Positions 1 to 7,865 of a stretch of DNA of 64,000 bases are shown here, piece by piece; within the stretch, counting starts at the first letter, position 1, and each line of letters opens with the position of its first letter. The DNA lies in the NCBI GenBank assembly GCA_017431225.1, contig JAFRLM010000021.1, positions 1-64,000 of the forward strand, given 5' to 3'. This DNA is from Erysipelotrichaceae bacterium (lineage in GTDB: Bacteria; Bacillota_I; Bacilli_A; Erysipelotrichales; Erysipelotrichaceae). A model generated the notes under the pieces. The model did not search any database, was not told where the DNA came from, and saw nothing but the letters and a program-made list of their open reading frames with translations. Both the position numbers and the translations under genes were made by a program.

Positions 1-173
1 ATCTGAAAGAAAATATGGCTGCGGAACGAGTTCTTCTTGACCCGCACCAAGATAATAAAAGGGCTATAAGGGCATACGAGAAAGCCGGGTTTAAAATCAT
101 TAAATCACTTCCAAAACATGAGATGTTTGAGGGAGAAAAATTATATTGCTGGCTGATGGAATTAGCACTGTAG
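1..173 (+). CDS. GNAT-family acetyltransferase, C-terminal fragment (cut by window edge)
   Basis: An open frame with codons starting at base 3 runs to a TAG at 171-173. The 56 visible residues contain the end of a GNAT fold: a DPHQDNKRAIRAYEKAGF segment matches the conserved last part of the family, where the N-x-R-A-x-x-x-Y-E-K-x-G-F signature contacts acetyl-CoA. The closest look-alikes I know are aminoglycoside 6'-N-acetyltransferases, which end in the same way, but many GNAT enzymes do, so the substrate is open. The start is outside the window. A terminator follows at once, so this gene is not part of the SOS cassette downstream. Confidence 0.75.
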   Translation, partial: LKENMAAERVLLDPHQDNKRAIRAYEKAGFKIIKSLPKHEMFEGEKLYCWLMELAL

Positions 174-217
174 ATTCCCGTTTGTCGGGATGAAAAACAA
201 CCTCATATTATCGTATG

Positions 218-256
218 GAGAGGTCTTAGAGCATATGCTCCGAGGCCTCTCTTTTT
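218..256 (+). terminator. Rho-independent terminator after the GNAT gene
   Basis: GAGAGGTC (218-225) pairs with GGCCTCTC (244-251) with one wobble, followed by a run of five T. It separates the acetyltransferase from the SOS-controlled cassette. Confidence 0.8.
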
Positions 257-314
257 ACGTTGACGGCTGCAACCGTCAACATGTCTATCTGGAGCAGAAA
301 TTGCCGTATCTATC

Positions 315-343
315 TTGAATACCGAACATTTGTTTGCTATTAT
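315..343 (+). promoter_or_regulatory. SOS-box promoter of the LexA-like/polymerase cassette
   Basis: A -35 TTGAAT (315-320) and a -10 TATTAT (338-343) are 17 bases apart. Between them lies CGAACATTTGTTTG (323-336), which matches the Gram-positive LexA/DinR box CGAACRNRYGTTYG at 13 of 14 positions. A repressor bound there would block RNA polymerase, so the cassette should be DNA-damage inducible, either by the host LexA or by its own LexA-like first gene. Confidence 0.85.
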
Positions 344-394
344 AACGCCACAAGGCAGGAGCAAGCTGCTCCAGATAGAAACGAGGTGGCTTTC

Positions 395-1009
395 ATGCAG
401 CACAAAAACATGGATCTGATGAAACAGATCAATAACTATATCGGCGAATTTTACATCTCTCATGACAGGACGCCCTCTACGACAGAGATCGCTAGGAAGT
501 TTAACTTCTCCCGGAGCTCGGCCCAGAGATATCTGGTCGCCATGAACGACAAGGGGATGCTTTCCTACAACAACGGGAAGCTTACGGTCGATCAGATGAC
601 CAAGCTGAAGACTGACCGTACCAAGGCCCCGCTGGTTGGCTCTGTCCCCTGCGGTGAGCTGACCTATGAAGAGGAAAACGTGGAATGTGTAATGACACTG
701 CCCACGGAGATTTTCGGTTCTGGTCCCTTCTATCTTCTTCATGCATCCGGCGATTCCATGGAGGATGAAGGCATCGAGGACGGCGATCTCATCGTCGTCA
801 GAATCTGTGAGGAAGCCAGGAAAGGCGATCTTGTGATCGCTCTGGATGCGGAGAATCGGAACACGCTGAAGAAGTACGGCGGCATGAGCAGGAAAAACAA
901 AAAGGCCATGCTTCTCTACTGCAATAAGAGCGTATACGGAGATAAGGTCATCTATGTGGATCAACTGGTCTGCCAGGGCGTGGTCAGTCACGTAATCAAG
1001 ACGAAGTGA
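395..1009 (+). CDS. LexA-like repressor with S24 autopeptidase domain
   Basis: Predicted 204-aa DNA-binding repressor that inactivates itself by cleavage. Residues 1-65 form a LexA-type winged helix (TPSTTEIARKFNFSRSSAQRY recognition region). Residues 80-200 form a peptidase S24 domain with Ser121 in ASGDSM and a Lys at 159/160 in NTLKKYG as the catalytic pair. The cleavable bond would be Cys86-Gly87 in VGSVPCGEL; most LexA proteins have Ala-Gly. I chose the ATG at 395 because GAGGTGG lies before it; upstream in-frame codons overlap the promoter. It heads the cassette and sits behind an SOS box, so it probably regulates itself and the polymerase genes. It may be a second, element-borne LexA rather than the host one. 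Confidence 0.9.
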   Translation: MQHKNMDLMKQINNYIGEFYISHDRTPSTTEIARKFNFSRSSAQRYLVAMNDKGMLSYNNGKLTVDQMTKLKTDRTKAPLVGSVPCGELTYEEENVECVMTLPTEIFGSGPFYLLHASGDSMEDEGIEDGDLIVVRICEEARKGDLVIALDAENRNTLKKYGGMSRKNKKAMLLYCNKSVYGDKVIYVDQLVCQGVVSHVIKTK

Positions 1010-1041
1010 CTGAGCCAGCCAATCATAAGGAGGAACAAACA

Positions 1042-1263
1042 ATGGGACTGTATAATGCGTCATGCCCCTGTTGCGGGCATATGAATAAGAATCTCTATCT
1101 GGAAGAGACGGAAGGCGTCTTTGAATGTGAAGCCTGCGGGCAGGTAGTTCATATAAACAACTATTTTACAGACATCTCATCCGGGGACGAGATAAAGAAG
1201 CTGAAAGCGGCCATGACAGGTGTGATCTTCCCTGCCGGTGAACTAATAAAGAAGGCGGTTTAA
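1042..1263 (+). CDS. Small zinc-ribbon protein of the SOS cassette
   Basis: 73 aa. Two CxxC pairs (CPCCGHMN near residue 8 and CEACGQ near residue 31) form a likely zinc ribbon. The ATG at 1042 follows AAGGAGG at 1027-1033. Function unknown. The position directly after the LexA-like gene and two bases before the next ORF suggests translation in one operon with the polymerase. Confidence 0.7.
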   Translation: MGLYNASCPCCGHMNKNLYLEETEGVFECEACGQVVHINNYFTDISSGDEIKKLKAAMTGVIFPAGELIKKAV

Positions 1264-1264
1264 G

Positions 1265-1489
1265 GTGAATAGGATATATGTGAATGTGCGCTGTGATCAG
1301 CAAAGCGATGGGACAATGATTCCTAAAGAACTGATCTGGCCGGACGGAAGATCCTGGGAGATCAGAAAGACGCTGCACATGGCAGCGCCAGTAGGAAATG
1401 AATTTGAAGGAATTCGCTACACGGTAATTATCGGTAGTGCGGAAAGATATATCTATAAAGCTGGTCACGATTGGTACGTGATGGCTTGA
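1265..1489 (+). CDS. Small conserved protein of the SOS cassette, function unknown
   Basis: 74 aa starting at a GTG (1265) one base after the stop of the preceding gene. The sequence begins MNRIYVNV and ends in a WYVMA segment. Proteins with the same MNRIYVNV...W-D-G-R pattern are, to my knowledge, common beside Y-family polymerase and YolD genes in Clostridia-like elements. No catalytic motif is visible. It looks like a compact all-beta protein, which is inference. Confidence 0.6.
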   Translation: MNRIYVNVRCDQQSDGTMIPKELIWPDGRSWEIRKTLHMAAPVGNEFEGIRYTVIIGSAERYIYKAGHDWYVMA

Positions 1490-1507
1490 CAAGAGGAGGT
1501 GTTCAAG

Positions 1508-2251
1508 GTGAAGAAATTCACAACGAACGACGAGATCGAATCCCTCTGTGAAGCCATGATCAAAGACTTCTTTAAGAGCAGACACTACACCAATGTGCTC
1601 TGCGTCGACATTGAAGGCTTTGTCGAGGAATACCTGGGGATTCCTATCGTCTATGAGACCTTTGCCGAAGCAGATCCCGGGAGGATCGGGTTTCTGGCAG
1701 ATGGGAAACGGCCGTTATCGGTCCGAAGAGAAGGTATGACCCAGCAGGTGGTTTTCCCGCAGAGAACAGCGGTGATCGAACGATGTCTGCTGAGCCCCAA
1801 GGAAAGCGCCAGGAAGCGGTTTACCATCGCTCATGAAGGCGCACATGATGTCATCAACCGGCATATTCCCGCGCAGGCAAGTCCTGCAGCCGCATTCCAC
1901 AGCGAGTACGATCCTGAGATGACGTATTCCAGGGAGATGCTGAAGGAGATGCTGTCGGTCAATGAGAGCTTTACCAACAGAGCTGCCGCGTGCTTCCTGA
2001 TGCCGGGCTTTCTGGTTGAAAGAGCCCTGAAGCGCTACAACGGCTCAAAGAAGGTAATCATTTATGAAGGCGGCGTCCTTGCCCAGGATCAAAAGTTTCT
2101 GATCCAGAGGATGGCTGATGCCATGGGCGTATCCTACAGCGCCTTCCGGATCCGTCTGATGGAGCTGGATCAGTACGATGTCCGCCCTGTAGAGGAATAT
2201 CTGCATACGGGCCTTCGATATGGAGGTGAGCAGGATGCAGGGAGTTATTGA
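1508..2251 (+). CDS. ImmA/IrrE-type metallopeptidase
   Basis: 247 aa from the GTG at 1508. An earlier in-frame GTG at 1499 touches the AGGAGG ribosome site, so the later codon fits better. The zinc-protease motif HEGAH is at residues 109-113 (FTIAHEGAHDVINRH), typical of ImmA/IrrE (COG2856) enzymes. These cleave repressors in response to DNA damage or cell-cell signals, as ImmA does in ICEBs1. A family partner would be an XRE-like repressor; candidates here are the LexA-like protein or the XRE protein at 6204-6491. Its 3' end overlaps the next gene, so translation is coupled. Confidence 0.85.
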   Translation: MKKFTTNDEIESLCEAMIKDFFKSRHYTNVLCVDIEGFVEEYLGIPIVYETFAEADPGRIGFLADGKRPLSVRREGMTQQVVFPQRTAVIERCLLSPKESARKRFTIAHEGAHDVINRHIPAQASPAAAFHSEYDPEMTYSREMLKEMLSVNESFTNRAAACFLMPGFLVERALKRYNGSKKVIIYEGGVLAQDQKFLIQRMADAMGVSYSAFRIRLMELDQYDVRPVEEYLHTGLRYGGEQDAGSY

Positions 2252-2540
2252 ACGGCATGTAACAGCAGGACCGGAGCTTCAGGAGAAGCTTGACCAGTCC
2301 AGGAAGCTTGCTGAGCAGCAGACAGCCAGGGAGATCCGCTGTCCGAGCTGTGGTTTCTACCTTCTGGACGTTTACGGGCAGGGTCATTACCTGATCCGCG
2401 TCAAATGCCGGAAGTGCAAGTTCGACGAGACCATTGATACGGCACTGTTCCGGACGATGAAGCGGCACCGGAGGTACTGGCACCTGATAAACAGGAAGCG
2501 AAGGATGAGAGCATATGGAAAGGACTTACATTTGTATTGA
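2235..2540 (+). CDS. Zinc-ribbon protein (Com-like), function unknown
   Basis: 101 aa. The ATG at 2235 is served by GGAGGTGA at 2222-2229 and overlaps the ImmA gene by 17 bases. It also overlaps the polymerase gene by 26 bases. CPSCGFYL and CRKCKF pairs in the middle suggest a zinc ribbon like phage Com proteins. The tail is very basic (KRHRRYWHLINRKRRMRA), consistent with nucleic-acid binding. The tight overlap on both sides argues for coordinated production with the polymerase. Confidence 0.7.
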   Translation: MQGVIERHVTAGPELQEKLDQSRKLAEQQTAREIRCPSCGFYLLDVYGQGHYLIRVKCRKCKFDETIDTALFRTMKRHRRYWHLINRKRRMRAYGKDLHLY

Positions 2541-3912
2541 CCTGAAGTCCTACTACGCTTCCGTTGAATGTGTTCACCGTGGACTTGATCCGCTGAAGGC
2601 GAACCTGCTGGTGGCGGACGAGTCCCGGTCCGATCAGACGATCTGCCTGGCGGTTTCTCCATCGCTTAAGGCGATGGGTGTGCCGGGCAGACCGAGGCTC
2701 TTCGAAGCAAAGCAGAAGATCCGGGAGTATGAGGCGCTACATCATACGAGAGTGGAGTACATCATTGCTGTTCCAAGGATGGCAGAGTATGAACGGATCT
2801 CCGCGAAGATCTATTCCATCTATCTGAGGTATGTTGCCAAGGAAGACATCCACGTCTATTCCATCGATGAGTGCTTCATTGACGTGACGGGTTACCTTCA
2901 CGCCTACAGGAAAGACGCTGCAGCCTCCGGCACCAATCCGGCACATTTCATGGCAATCACCATGATCCGGGATGTCCTGAAGGAAACCGGCATCACTGCT
3001 ACTGTCGGGATCGGGACAAACCTGTATCTGGCGAAGGTCGCAATGGATATCGTGGCGAAGAAACGGCCGGCAGATAAGGATGGCGTGAGGATCGCGGAGC
3101 TCAACGAGGATTCCTACAAGTTCCTGCTCTGGGATCATAAGCCGCTGACGGACTTCTGGCAGATCGGTCCCGGAAAGGCCAGGCGGCTGCAGTCCGCTTC
3201 TATGTTCACCATGGGAGATATTGCCCAGAGAACGCAGTGGGACGAGGAGTACTTCTACAAAACCTTCGGCATCGACGGCGAGATCCTGATCGATCATGCC
3301 TGGGGCATCGAGCCCGTTACCATGCAGGACATTAAATCTTACAGAAGTGAAGGGCACAGCCTTTCAAACGGGCAGGTGCTTCCGAGACCCTATAAGTACC
3401 AGGAAGCAAAGCTGGTCTGTAAAGAGATGATCGAAGTCCTCTGTACGGACATGTTCTCAAAGAACCTGGTCACGAAATGCTGCAGCTGGTGGGTATCCTA
3501 TGATTATAAGAGCCTGGATGCATGCCCCTCTTACAATGGACCGCTGAGCATCGACTTCTACGGAAGGCTGCATCCCAAACACAGCAACGGAACGATCCGG
3601 CTTCAGACGCTGACCAACAACTTAAGTATCATCACAGAACCGCTGGTCAGACAGTTCGATGATAAAACAGATCACCGCCTTCTTTATCGCAGGCTGGGTG
3701 TCTGTGCAAACGATGTAACCGAAGACATGGGAGTTTTTCAGATGAACATGTTCGTGGATTATGAGGCTCTGGAAAGAGACCGCCGTCTGCAGGGTGCTAT
3801 GCTGGAGGTTCGGCGGAAATTCGGAGCTAACGCCATCTTTAAGGGTATGAACCTGATAGAAGGCGCAACGACTTTGGAGCGCAACCGGCAGATCGGAGGG
3901 CATAAGGCGTAA
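2515..3912 (+). CDS. Y-family DNA polymerase (UmuC/UvrX/DinB superfamily)
   Basis: 465-aa translesion polymerase predicted to copy past damaged template during the SOS response. Motif I DLKSYYASVEC has metal ligand Asp9. Motif III SIDECFIDVT supplies Asp118 and Glu119. A fingers/thumb helix-hairpin-helix region follows (FWQIGPGKARRLQ), then a little-finger domain. The SYYASVE pattern (Lys-Ser where DinB has Asn-Cys-Phe) places it nearer to Gram-positive UvrX/UmuC-like enzymes than to DinB. I see no clear beta-clamp motif at the C-terminus, but I could not search. It shares the SOS-box promoter upstream and is followed by its usual partner YolD. Confidence 0.92.
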   Translation: MERTYICIDLKSYYASVECVHRGLDPLKANLLVADESRSDQTICLAVSPSLKAMGVPGRPRLFEAKQKIREYEALHHTRVEYIIAVPRMAEYERISAKIYSIYLRYVAKEDIHVYSIDECFIDVTGYLHAYRKDAAASGTNPAHFMAITMIRDVLKETGITATVGIGTNLYLAKVAMDIVAKKRPADKDGVRIAELNEDSYKFLLWDHKPLTDFWQIGPGKARRLQSASMFTMGDIAQRTQWDEEYFYKTFGIDGEILIDHAWGIEPVTMQDIKSYRSEGHSLSNGQVLPRPYKYQEAKLVCKEMIEVLCTDMFSKNLVTKCCSWWVSYDYKSLDACPSYNGPLSIDFYGRLHPKHSNGTIRLQTLTNNLSIITEPLVRQFDDKTDHRLLYRRLGVCANDVTEDMGVFQMNMFVDYEALERDRRLQGAMLEVRRKFGANAIFKGMNLIEGATTLERNRQIGGHKA

Positions 3913-3920
3913 GTACTACT

Positions 3921-3941
3921 CTCCTGCCGGAACGCAGGAGG
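3921..3941 (+). promoter_or_regulatory. Hairpin covering the ribosome-binding site of the YolD-like gene
   Basis: CTCCTGC (3921-3927) pairs perfectly with GCAGGAG (3934-3940), and the second arm is most of the GCAGGAGG Shine-Dalgarno for the ATG at 3950. The structure should lower YolD translation until melted or until ribosomes from the polymerase ORF, which ends 9 bases upstream, disturb it. Confidence 0.55.
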
Positions 3942-3949
3942 TGTATACG

Positions 3950-4477
3950 ATGAGTGCAATAGGCGTAATGGCGATGCCGGCAGATTTCCGGTATCGGGAG
4001 GTTTTCCTCAAAGGAAAGCCCAGGCACGACCAATATGATCCCTTCAGGATCCGCCACCCGAGAATGAACCGGGGTCACCGGGCGAAGATCTTTGCCCCGT
4101 TCGATGCCCTGAAAGGCTTCAATGAAGCGGTCTCTGCCAAGGAGGTCCTGTATGAGAGCAGGATCGAACTTAGCCCTGAGGATGCTGCGGAGCTTGACAG
4201 AAGGCTCACTATCCTTCACAACCTGACCTTTAACAGCCGGATGGCCAGAGCCAACCGGGTTCAGGTATCAGTGATTTATTACCAGCCGTGCCTGGATCTG
4301 AATCATGATGATTATGGGCTGAGAGGCCAGTATCAAACCATCACCGGTATCTGCTGGAATGTAGACGCCGAGGTAAACCGGACGATTTTGATTGACAAGA
4401 TGAAGATTTCTCTGGACAATGTCCTGAGAATCGAAGGCCCTGAAGGTCTTTTTCAGGAAGACCGGGTGTTGATTTAA
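3950..4477 (+). CDS. YolD-like protein
   Basis: 175 aa. The signature HRAKIFAPFDALKGFNEAV (residues 43-61) is the conserved core of the YolD family, whose members lie next to Y-family polymerases in Bacillota and their phages. The role is not firmly known; it is thought to be a UmuD-like accessory. The ATG at 3950 is 8 bases from GCAGGAGG. This copy is longer than typical YolD (about 110 aa), with an extra C-terminal region after residue 100. Confidence 0.8.
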   Translation: MSAIGVMAMPADFRYREVFLKGKPRHDQYDPFRIRHPRMNRGHRAKIFAPFDALKGFNEAVSAKEVLYESRIELSPEDAAELDRRLTILHNLTFNSRMARANRVQVSVIYYQPCLDLNHDDYGLRGQYQTITGICWNVDAEVNRTILIDKMKISLDNVLRIEGPEGLFQEDRVLI

Positions 4478-4491
4478 GAAAGGAAACAGCC

Positions 4492-5127
4492 ATGGCATTT
4501 GATTTCAAGAAAGAATATAAAGAGTTCTACACGCCGAAGAACAAGCCGTCTATTGTAACGGTCCCGCCCATGAACTATATCGCAGTTCGAGGCCAGGGAG
4601 ATCCAAACACTGAGGACGGTGAATATAAGGCAGCGATCGGTATGTTATATGGGATCGCGTTTACCATCAAAATGAGCAAAATGGGTGACCACAGAATCGA
4701 TGGATATTTTGACTATGTGGTTCCTCCCTTGGAAGGCTTCTGGTGGCAGGAAGGCGTCATCGGTGTCGATTATTCACACAAAGAGGCGTTCAAGTGGATC
4801 TCTGTTATCCGGCTGCCGGACTTCGTGACGAAAGCCGACTTTGACTGGGCAGTAGAGGAAGCTACCCGAAAGAAGAAAGCTGATTTCTCAAAGGTTGAAT
4901 TCTTCCATTATGAAGAAGGCCTGTGTGTACAGTGCATGCACCTGGGACCCTATGATGATGAGCCCATGACTGTGGAGTTGATGCATAAGTACATGGAGGA
5001 GCAGGGTTACGAGCTGGATATCACAGCTGAACGTATGCATCATGAGATCTATCTTTCCGATGCCCGAAAAGTAGCGCCGGACAAGCTAAAGACAGTAATT
5101 CGTCATCCGATCCAGAGAAAGGTGTAA
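4492..5127 (+). CDS. GyrI-like small-molecule-binding domain protein
   Basis: 211 aa, stand-alone GyrI-like (SbmC/AraC effector-binding, COG4832-type) domain. It has the characteristic openings MNYIAVRGQGDPN and the repeat FHYEEGLCVQCMHLGPYDDE, in which the LGPYDDEP stretch is typical of the family. Members bind or hydrolyse small cationic or cyclic compounds and some protect gyrase. It starts 14 bases after YolD with GAAAGGAAAC as ribosome site and is probably in the same SOS transcript. The substrate cannot be told. Confidence 0.8.
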   Translation: MAFDFKKEYKEFYTPKNKPSIVTVPPMNYIAVRGQGDPNTEDGEYKAAIGMLYGIAFTIKMSKMGDHRIDGYFDYVVPPLEGFWWQEGVIGVDYSHKEAFKWISVIRLPDFVTKADFDWAVEEATRKKKADFSKVEFFHYEEGLCVQCMHLGPYDDEPMTVELMHKYMEEQGYELDITAERMHHEIYLSDARKVAPDKLKTVIRHPIQRKV

Positions 5128-5130
5128 ACT

Positions 5131-5445
5131 ATGGCAACGAGTAAAGAGTATCTGAGTTTTGTTTTGGATCAGCTTTCAAACCTACCTGAGATATCTTCCA
5201 GGGCAATGATGGGCGAGTATATTCTCTATTTTCGCGGGAAAGTCATCGGAGGAATCTATGATGATCGTCTCCTCCTGAAACCGACGAAAGTAGCTTCTGA
5301 GATTATACCGGATGCAGAGAGGGAAATCCCATATGAAGGAGCGAAAGAAATGCTCCTCGTTGATGTGGATGATAAGGAGTTGCTGAGGCGCTTGATCGAG
5401 GCTATGTATCCGGAACTTCCTGAGCCGGGAAAACGAAAGAGATAA
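5131..5445 (+). CDS. TfoX/Sxy N-terminal domain protein
   Basis: 104 aa. SSRAMMGEYILYFRGKVIGG and the following LLLKPT match the TfoX N-terminal fold. In Gammaproteobacteria TfoX/Sxy activates competence with CRP. Small one-domain versions in Bacillota have no proven role. It begins three bases after the GyrI-like gene and belongs to the same operon. Confidence 0.8.
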   Translation: MATSKEYLSFVLDQLSNLPEISSRAMMGEYILYFRGKVIGGIYDDRLLLKPTKVASEIIPDAEREIPYEGAKEMLLVDVDDKELLRRLIEAMYPELPEPGKRKR

Positions 5446-5449
5446 GACG

Positions 5450-5959
5450 ATGAGACTTTTTATAGCGATACAGCTGAATGAAGCGATGAGACAGCTGGCA
5501 ACGGCTGTGCAGGTTACATTTCGTCAGTTTGGGGTACGAGGTAATTACACACCAACAGAGAATCTTCACCTGACACTGGCCTTTATCGGAGAATACAGCG
5601 GCCCGGATGAAGTCCTGGATGCCTTGGAGAATATATCCTTCGCTCCTTTTACCATCACCATGGACAAGGTCGGAAGCTTTGATGAACTGTGGTGGACCGG
5701 ATTTGAAGAGAACGAGGAGCTGGAAGCCCTGGTCAGGAAGCTTCGAAGAGCTTTAGCCGATGCGGGGATCCCCTTTGATCGTAAGAAGTTCAAGCCTCAT
5801 GTGACGATCCTGCGGAAGCCGGATTACACCAAGGGAAGAATCTCACATATGAGTATCGAACCTGCAGGCATGGTGGTGGAACGTATTTCCCTGATGCAAT
5901 CCACCAGAGGAAAGAACGGTATGATTTATACCGAGCTGGGATCTGTTTCGGCACAGTAA
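5450..5959 (+). CDS. thpR: RNA 2',3'-cyclic phosphodiesterase (2H family)
   Basis: 169 aa. Two HxT motifs of the 2H phosphoesterase fold are present: HLTL at residues 40-43 and HVTI at 117-120. Length and motif spacing match ThpR (formerly LigT). The reaction would be opening of 2',3'-cyclic phosphates on RNA ends to 2'-phosphates. It is the last gene of the SOS cassette, four bases after the TfoX-like gene, and is followed by a terminator about 90 bases on. Why an RNA-end enzyme rides in a damage cassette is not evident. Confidence 0.85.
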   Translation: MRLFIAIQLNEAMRQLATAVQVTFRQFGVRGNYTPTENLHLTLAFIGEYSGPDEVLDALENISFAPFTITMDKVGSFDELWWTGFEENEELEALVRKLRRALADAGIPFDRKKFKPHVTILRKPDYTKGRISHMSIEPAGMVVERISLMQSTRGKNGMIYTELGSVSAQ

Positions 5960-6044
5960 AAGCCGAAATACAACTGAATATCACATAACGACTTTTAATC
6001 GCGCAAGCGGAGCAGCACCGGTCAACCGGACTGAGAAACTACCA

Positions 6045-6118
6045 AGCACCGTACGAAGCCGAATCAAGAGATGGGATAACCATATCCCTATCAAGATTCG
6101 ATTCGACGGTGCTTTTTC
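6045..6118 (+). terminator. Terminator of the SOS cassette
   Basis: AGCACCGT (6046-6053) pairs with ACGGTGCT (6106-6113), and inner arms CGAATC/GATTCG extend the stem. The T-rich TTTTTCTTTT follows. The long loop holds a smaller GGGATA/TATCCC hairpin. Confidence 0.7.
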
Positions 6119-6203
6119 TTTTGCTCTTATGCGCGAAATCACATGTTCGGCCGCTTCGTACAGCATTGGAGTCCTCTCCACTGCTCTGCGGAAAGGACAG
6201 AAC

Positions 6204-6491
6204 ATGTATTTTAACCAGGTGGAATTTGGAAAGAGACTTCAGGAATGCAGAAAGCTGCAGAAACTGACACAGGAAGAACTAGCGGCATTGATTGGTGTTG
6301 AAAAGCAGCATATCAGTCGAGTCGAACGGGGCGTTGCAGCCTGTTCTATTGACCTACTGCCAGCTTTGTCTGTCACGCTTCAGGTCAGCACGGACTACCT
6401 GCTAATGGGAAAGAGCATAGACAAGGAGCTTACCAGAACGCAGCTGCTGTCGGTAATCTCGCAGTTGACGTTAATCACCCAAGGGCTCTGA
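6204..6491 (+). CDS. XRE-family transcriptional regulator
   Basis: 95 aa with one helix-turn-helix (TQEELAALIGVEKQHISRVERG, residues about 24-45) and a short C-terminal tail. The ATG at 6204 follows GAAAGGAC. It is a plausible target of the ImmA-type protease, since ImmA and XRE repressors pair in mobile elements. ACATGTTC (6141-6148) and GAACATGT (6200-6207) are inverted half-sites flanking its leader and could be its operator; the second overlaps the start codon. Confidence 0.85.
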   Translation: MYFNQVEFGKRLQECRKLQKLTQEELAALIGVEKQHISRVERGVAACSIDLLPALSVTLQVSTDYLLMGKSIDKELTRTQLLSVISQLTLITQGL

Positions 6492-6499
6492 CATGAAAA

Positions 6500-6530
6500 G
6501 AATCCCCTGAAGCATTCGCTTAGGGGATTC
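6500..6530 (-). terminator. Terminator of the AAA ATPase gene
   Basis: GAATCCCCT (6500-6508) and AGGGGATTC (6522-6530) form a perfect stem extended by AAGC/GCTT. On the minus strand it is followed by CTTTTC. It lies between convergent genes and has little T-tract on the plus side. Confidence 0.65.
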
Positions 6531-6559
6531 AGTATGACATTCAAAGGCTTTTGGAATTT

Positions 6560-7843
6560 TTATGGCTTTAGAGATGTAATCGGGATAATAAACACCCCGG
6601 TCTCGGGATCTCTCATGACAGTATCCAGATGGCCAACGATTACGCACATGAATGCCGGCTTCTTTTCAACATTCTTCTGGAATTTGCTCAAGCTGGTGAC
6701 AGCGTCCTGAATGCTGCCGTCGCTTAGTTTGATTTCAAAAGCGGCATATTCTCCATCCTTAAATTCTACGATTGCGTCTACTTCATCTCCGGAGGAGTTG
6801 TCCCGGAAATGATAAAGGTGTCCCTCCAGATAATCGGCGTATATGCGGAGATCCCGCTCCACCAGTGCTTCAAACATAAGTCCAAAGGTCTCATGGTCAT
6901 TCAACAGCTTTGGGACCGTCAGATGGAGACAGGCACAGCTTAGGGAGGGGTCTGCCAGGTGCCTTTTCGCGGATTTTCCGATTCGTGATGAGGAGCGGTA
7001 ATGTACGCTGAATGCTTCCTGATTTGTGATTAGGAACAAGCTGTCAAGAACACCGGTATAGTCCGCAACGGTATCACGGCTTTCTATCAATTCATTACCG
7101 TTTTCATATTCTTCAATATCCCTGACCAGCGTCTTATCTCCGGCAACAGAGGATTCATGCCGCGCAAGGGCTCTAAGAAGCATACGCATCTTTTCCGGGC
7201 TTCTTTTTCTTGTCTGGCGTTCATGCATATCCTTTGTAACAATAGCCTCAATATAGCTTTCGGGAATGACGCCGATATCTTCATCGGCCATATCAATGTT
7301 CTCAGGCCATCCACCTCTGATGATCAGTCTGGCAAGTTCATCCAGTTCAACTTTTCTTACAAATCCTTCTTGAATTTGCCCGTGGAGCATTCCACTTAAC
7401 GAAGCCTCTCCTGATGAGTCACCGGATTCATACAGACTCATGGGATGCATGCGCAGTGGTGCAATTCGCCCGGTTCCAGTATGATATACCCTTTTTTCAC
7501 CACGTTTCTTCTTGAGCGAAGTTGACCCGGTAAGAATAAACTTTCCCTTTTCACGATCGCTGTCACATTCGTTTCTGACAGCATCCCAGATTTCAGGAAC
7601 AATCTGCCATTCGTCAATCAACTGAGGCCTTTCTTTGGTGAATATATATTTAGGATCGACGAGAGCATTGTTTCGGACACTTTTGTCTGTCACATAGGAA
7701 ACGCTGTTTGCATGGTTCAGGCTGGTCCAGGTTTTTCCGCACCATTTTGGCCCTTCTATAGAAATTGCACCGAAAATCCTTAAGTAGCGTGAGATTCGTT
7801 CGTCTATCAGCCGTGGCCTGTATCCTTCCTTCGTTAAGCTCAT
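6560..7843 (-). CDS. AAA-type ATPase with C-terminal DUF4143 domain
   Basis: About 427 aa. Walker A is GPKWCGKT at residues 31-38, and the Walker B region lies around QLIDEWQ. A sensor-like LTGSTS follows, then a C-terminal DUF4143 domain with a restriction-enzyme-like core (DEVDAIVEF...AFEIKLS, a PD-(D/E)XK-like D...ExK pattern). These orphan ATPases are frequent in anaerobes and their function is unsettled. I chose the ATG at 7843 because GGAGG is 8 bases upstream; the ATG at 7849 is too close. It is transcribed away from the RNA/MazF unit from its own strong promoter. Confidence 0.85.
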   Translation of the reverse strand: MSLTKEGYRPRLIDERISRYLRIFGAISIEGPKWCGKTWTSLNHANSVSYVTDKSVRNNALVDPKYIFTKERPQLIDEWQIVPEIWDAVRNECDSDREKGKFILTGSTSLKKKRGEKRVYHTGTGRIAPLRMHPMSLYESGDSSGEASLSGMLHGQIQEGFVRKVELDELARLIIRGGWPENIDMADEDIGVIPESYIEAIVTKDMHERQTRKRSPEKMRMLLRALARHESSVAGDKTLVRDIEEYENGNELIESRDTVADYTGVLDSLFLITNQEAFSVHYRSSSRIGKSAKRHLADPSLSCACLHLTVPKLLNDHETFGLMFEALVERDLRIYADYLEGHLYHFRDNSSGDEVDAIVEFKDGEYAAFEIKLSDGSIQDAVTSLSKFQKNVEKKPAFMCVIVGHLDTVMRDPETGVFIIPITSLKP

Positions 7844-7865
7844 GCTCATCACCTCCAGCGCATTT

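Noticed and set aside
203-1063. Minus-strand open frame opposite the LexA-like gene
   Set aside because: It overlaps a clear promoter, SOS box and gene with strong motifs on the other strand.
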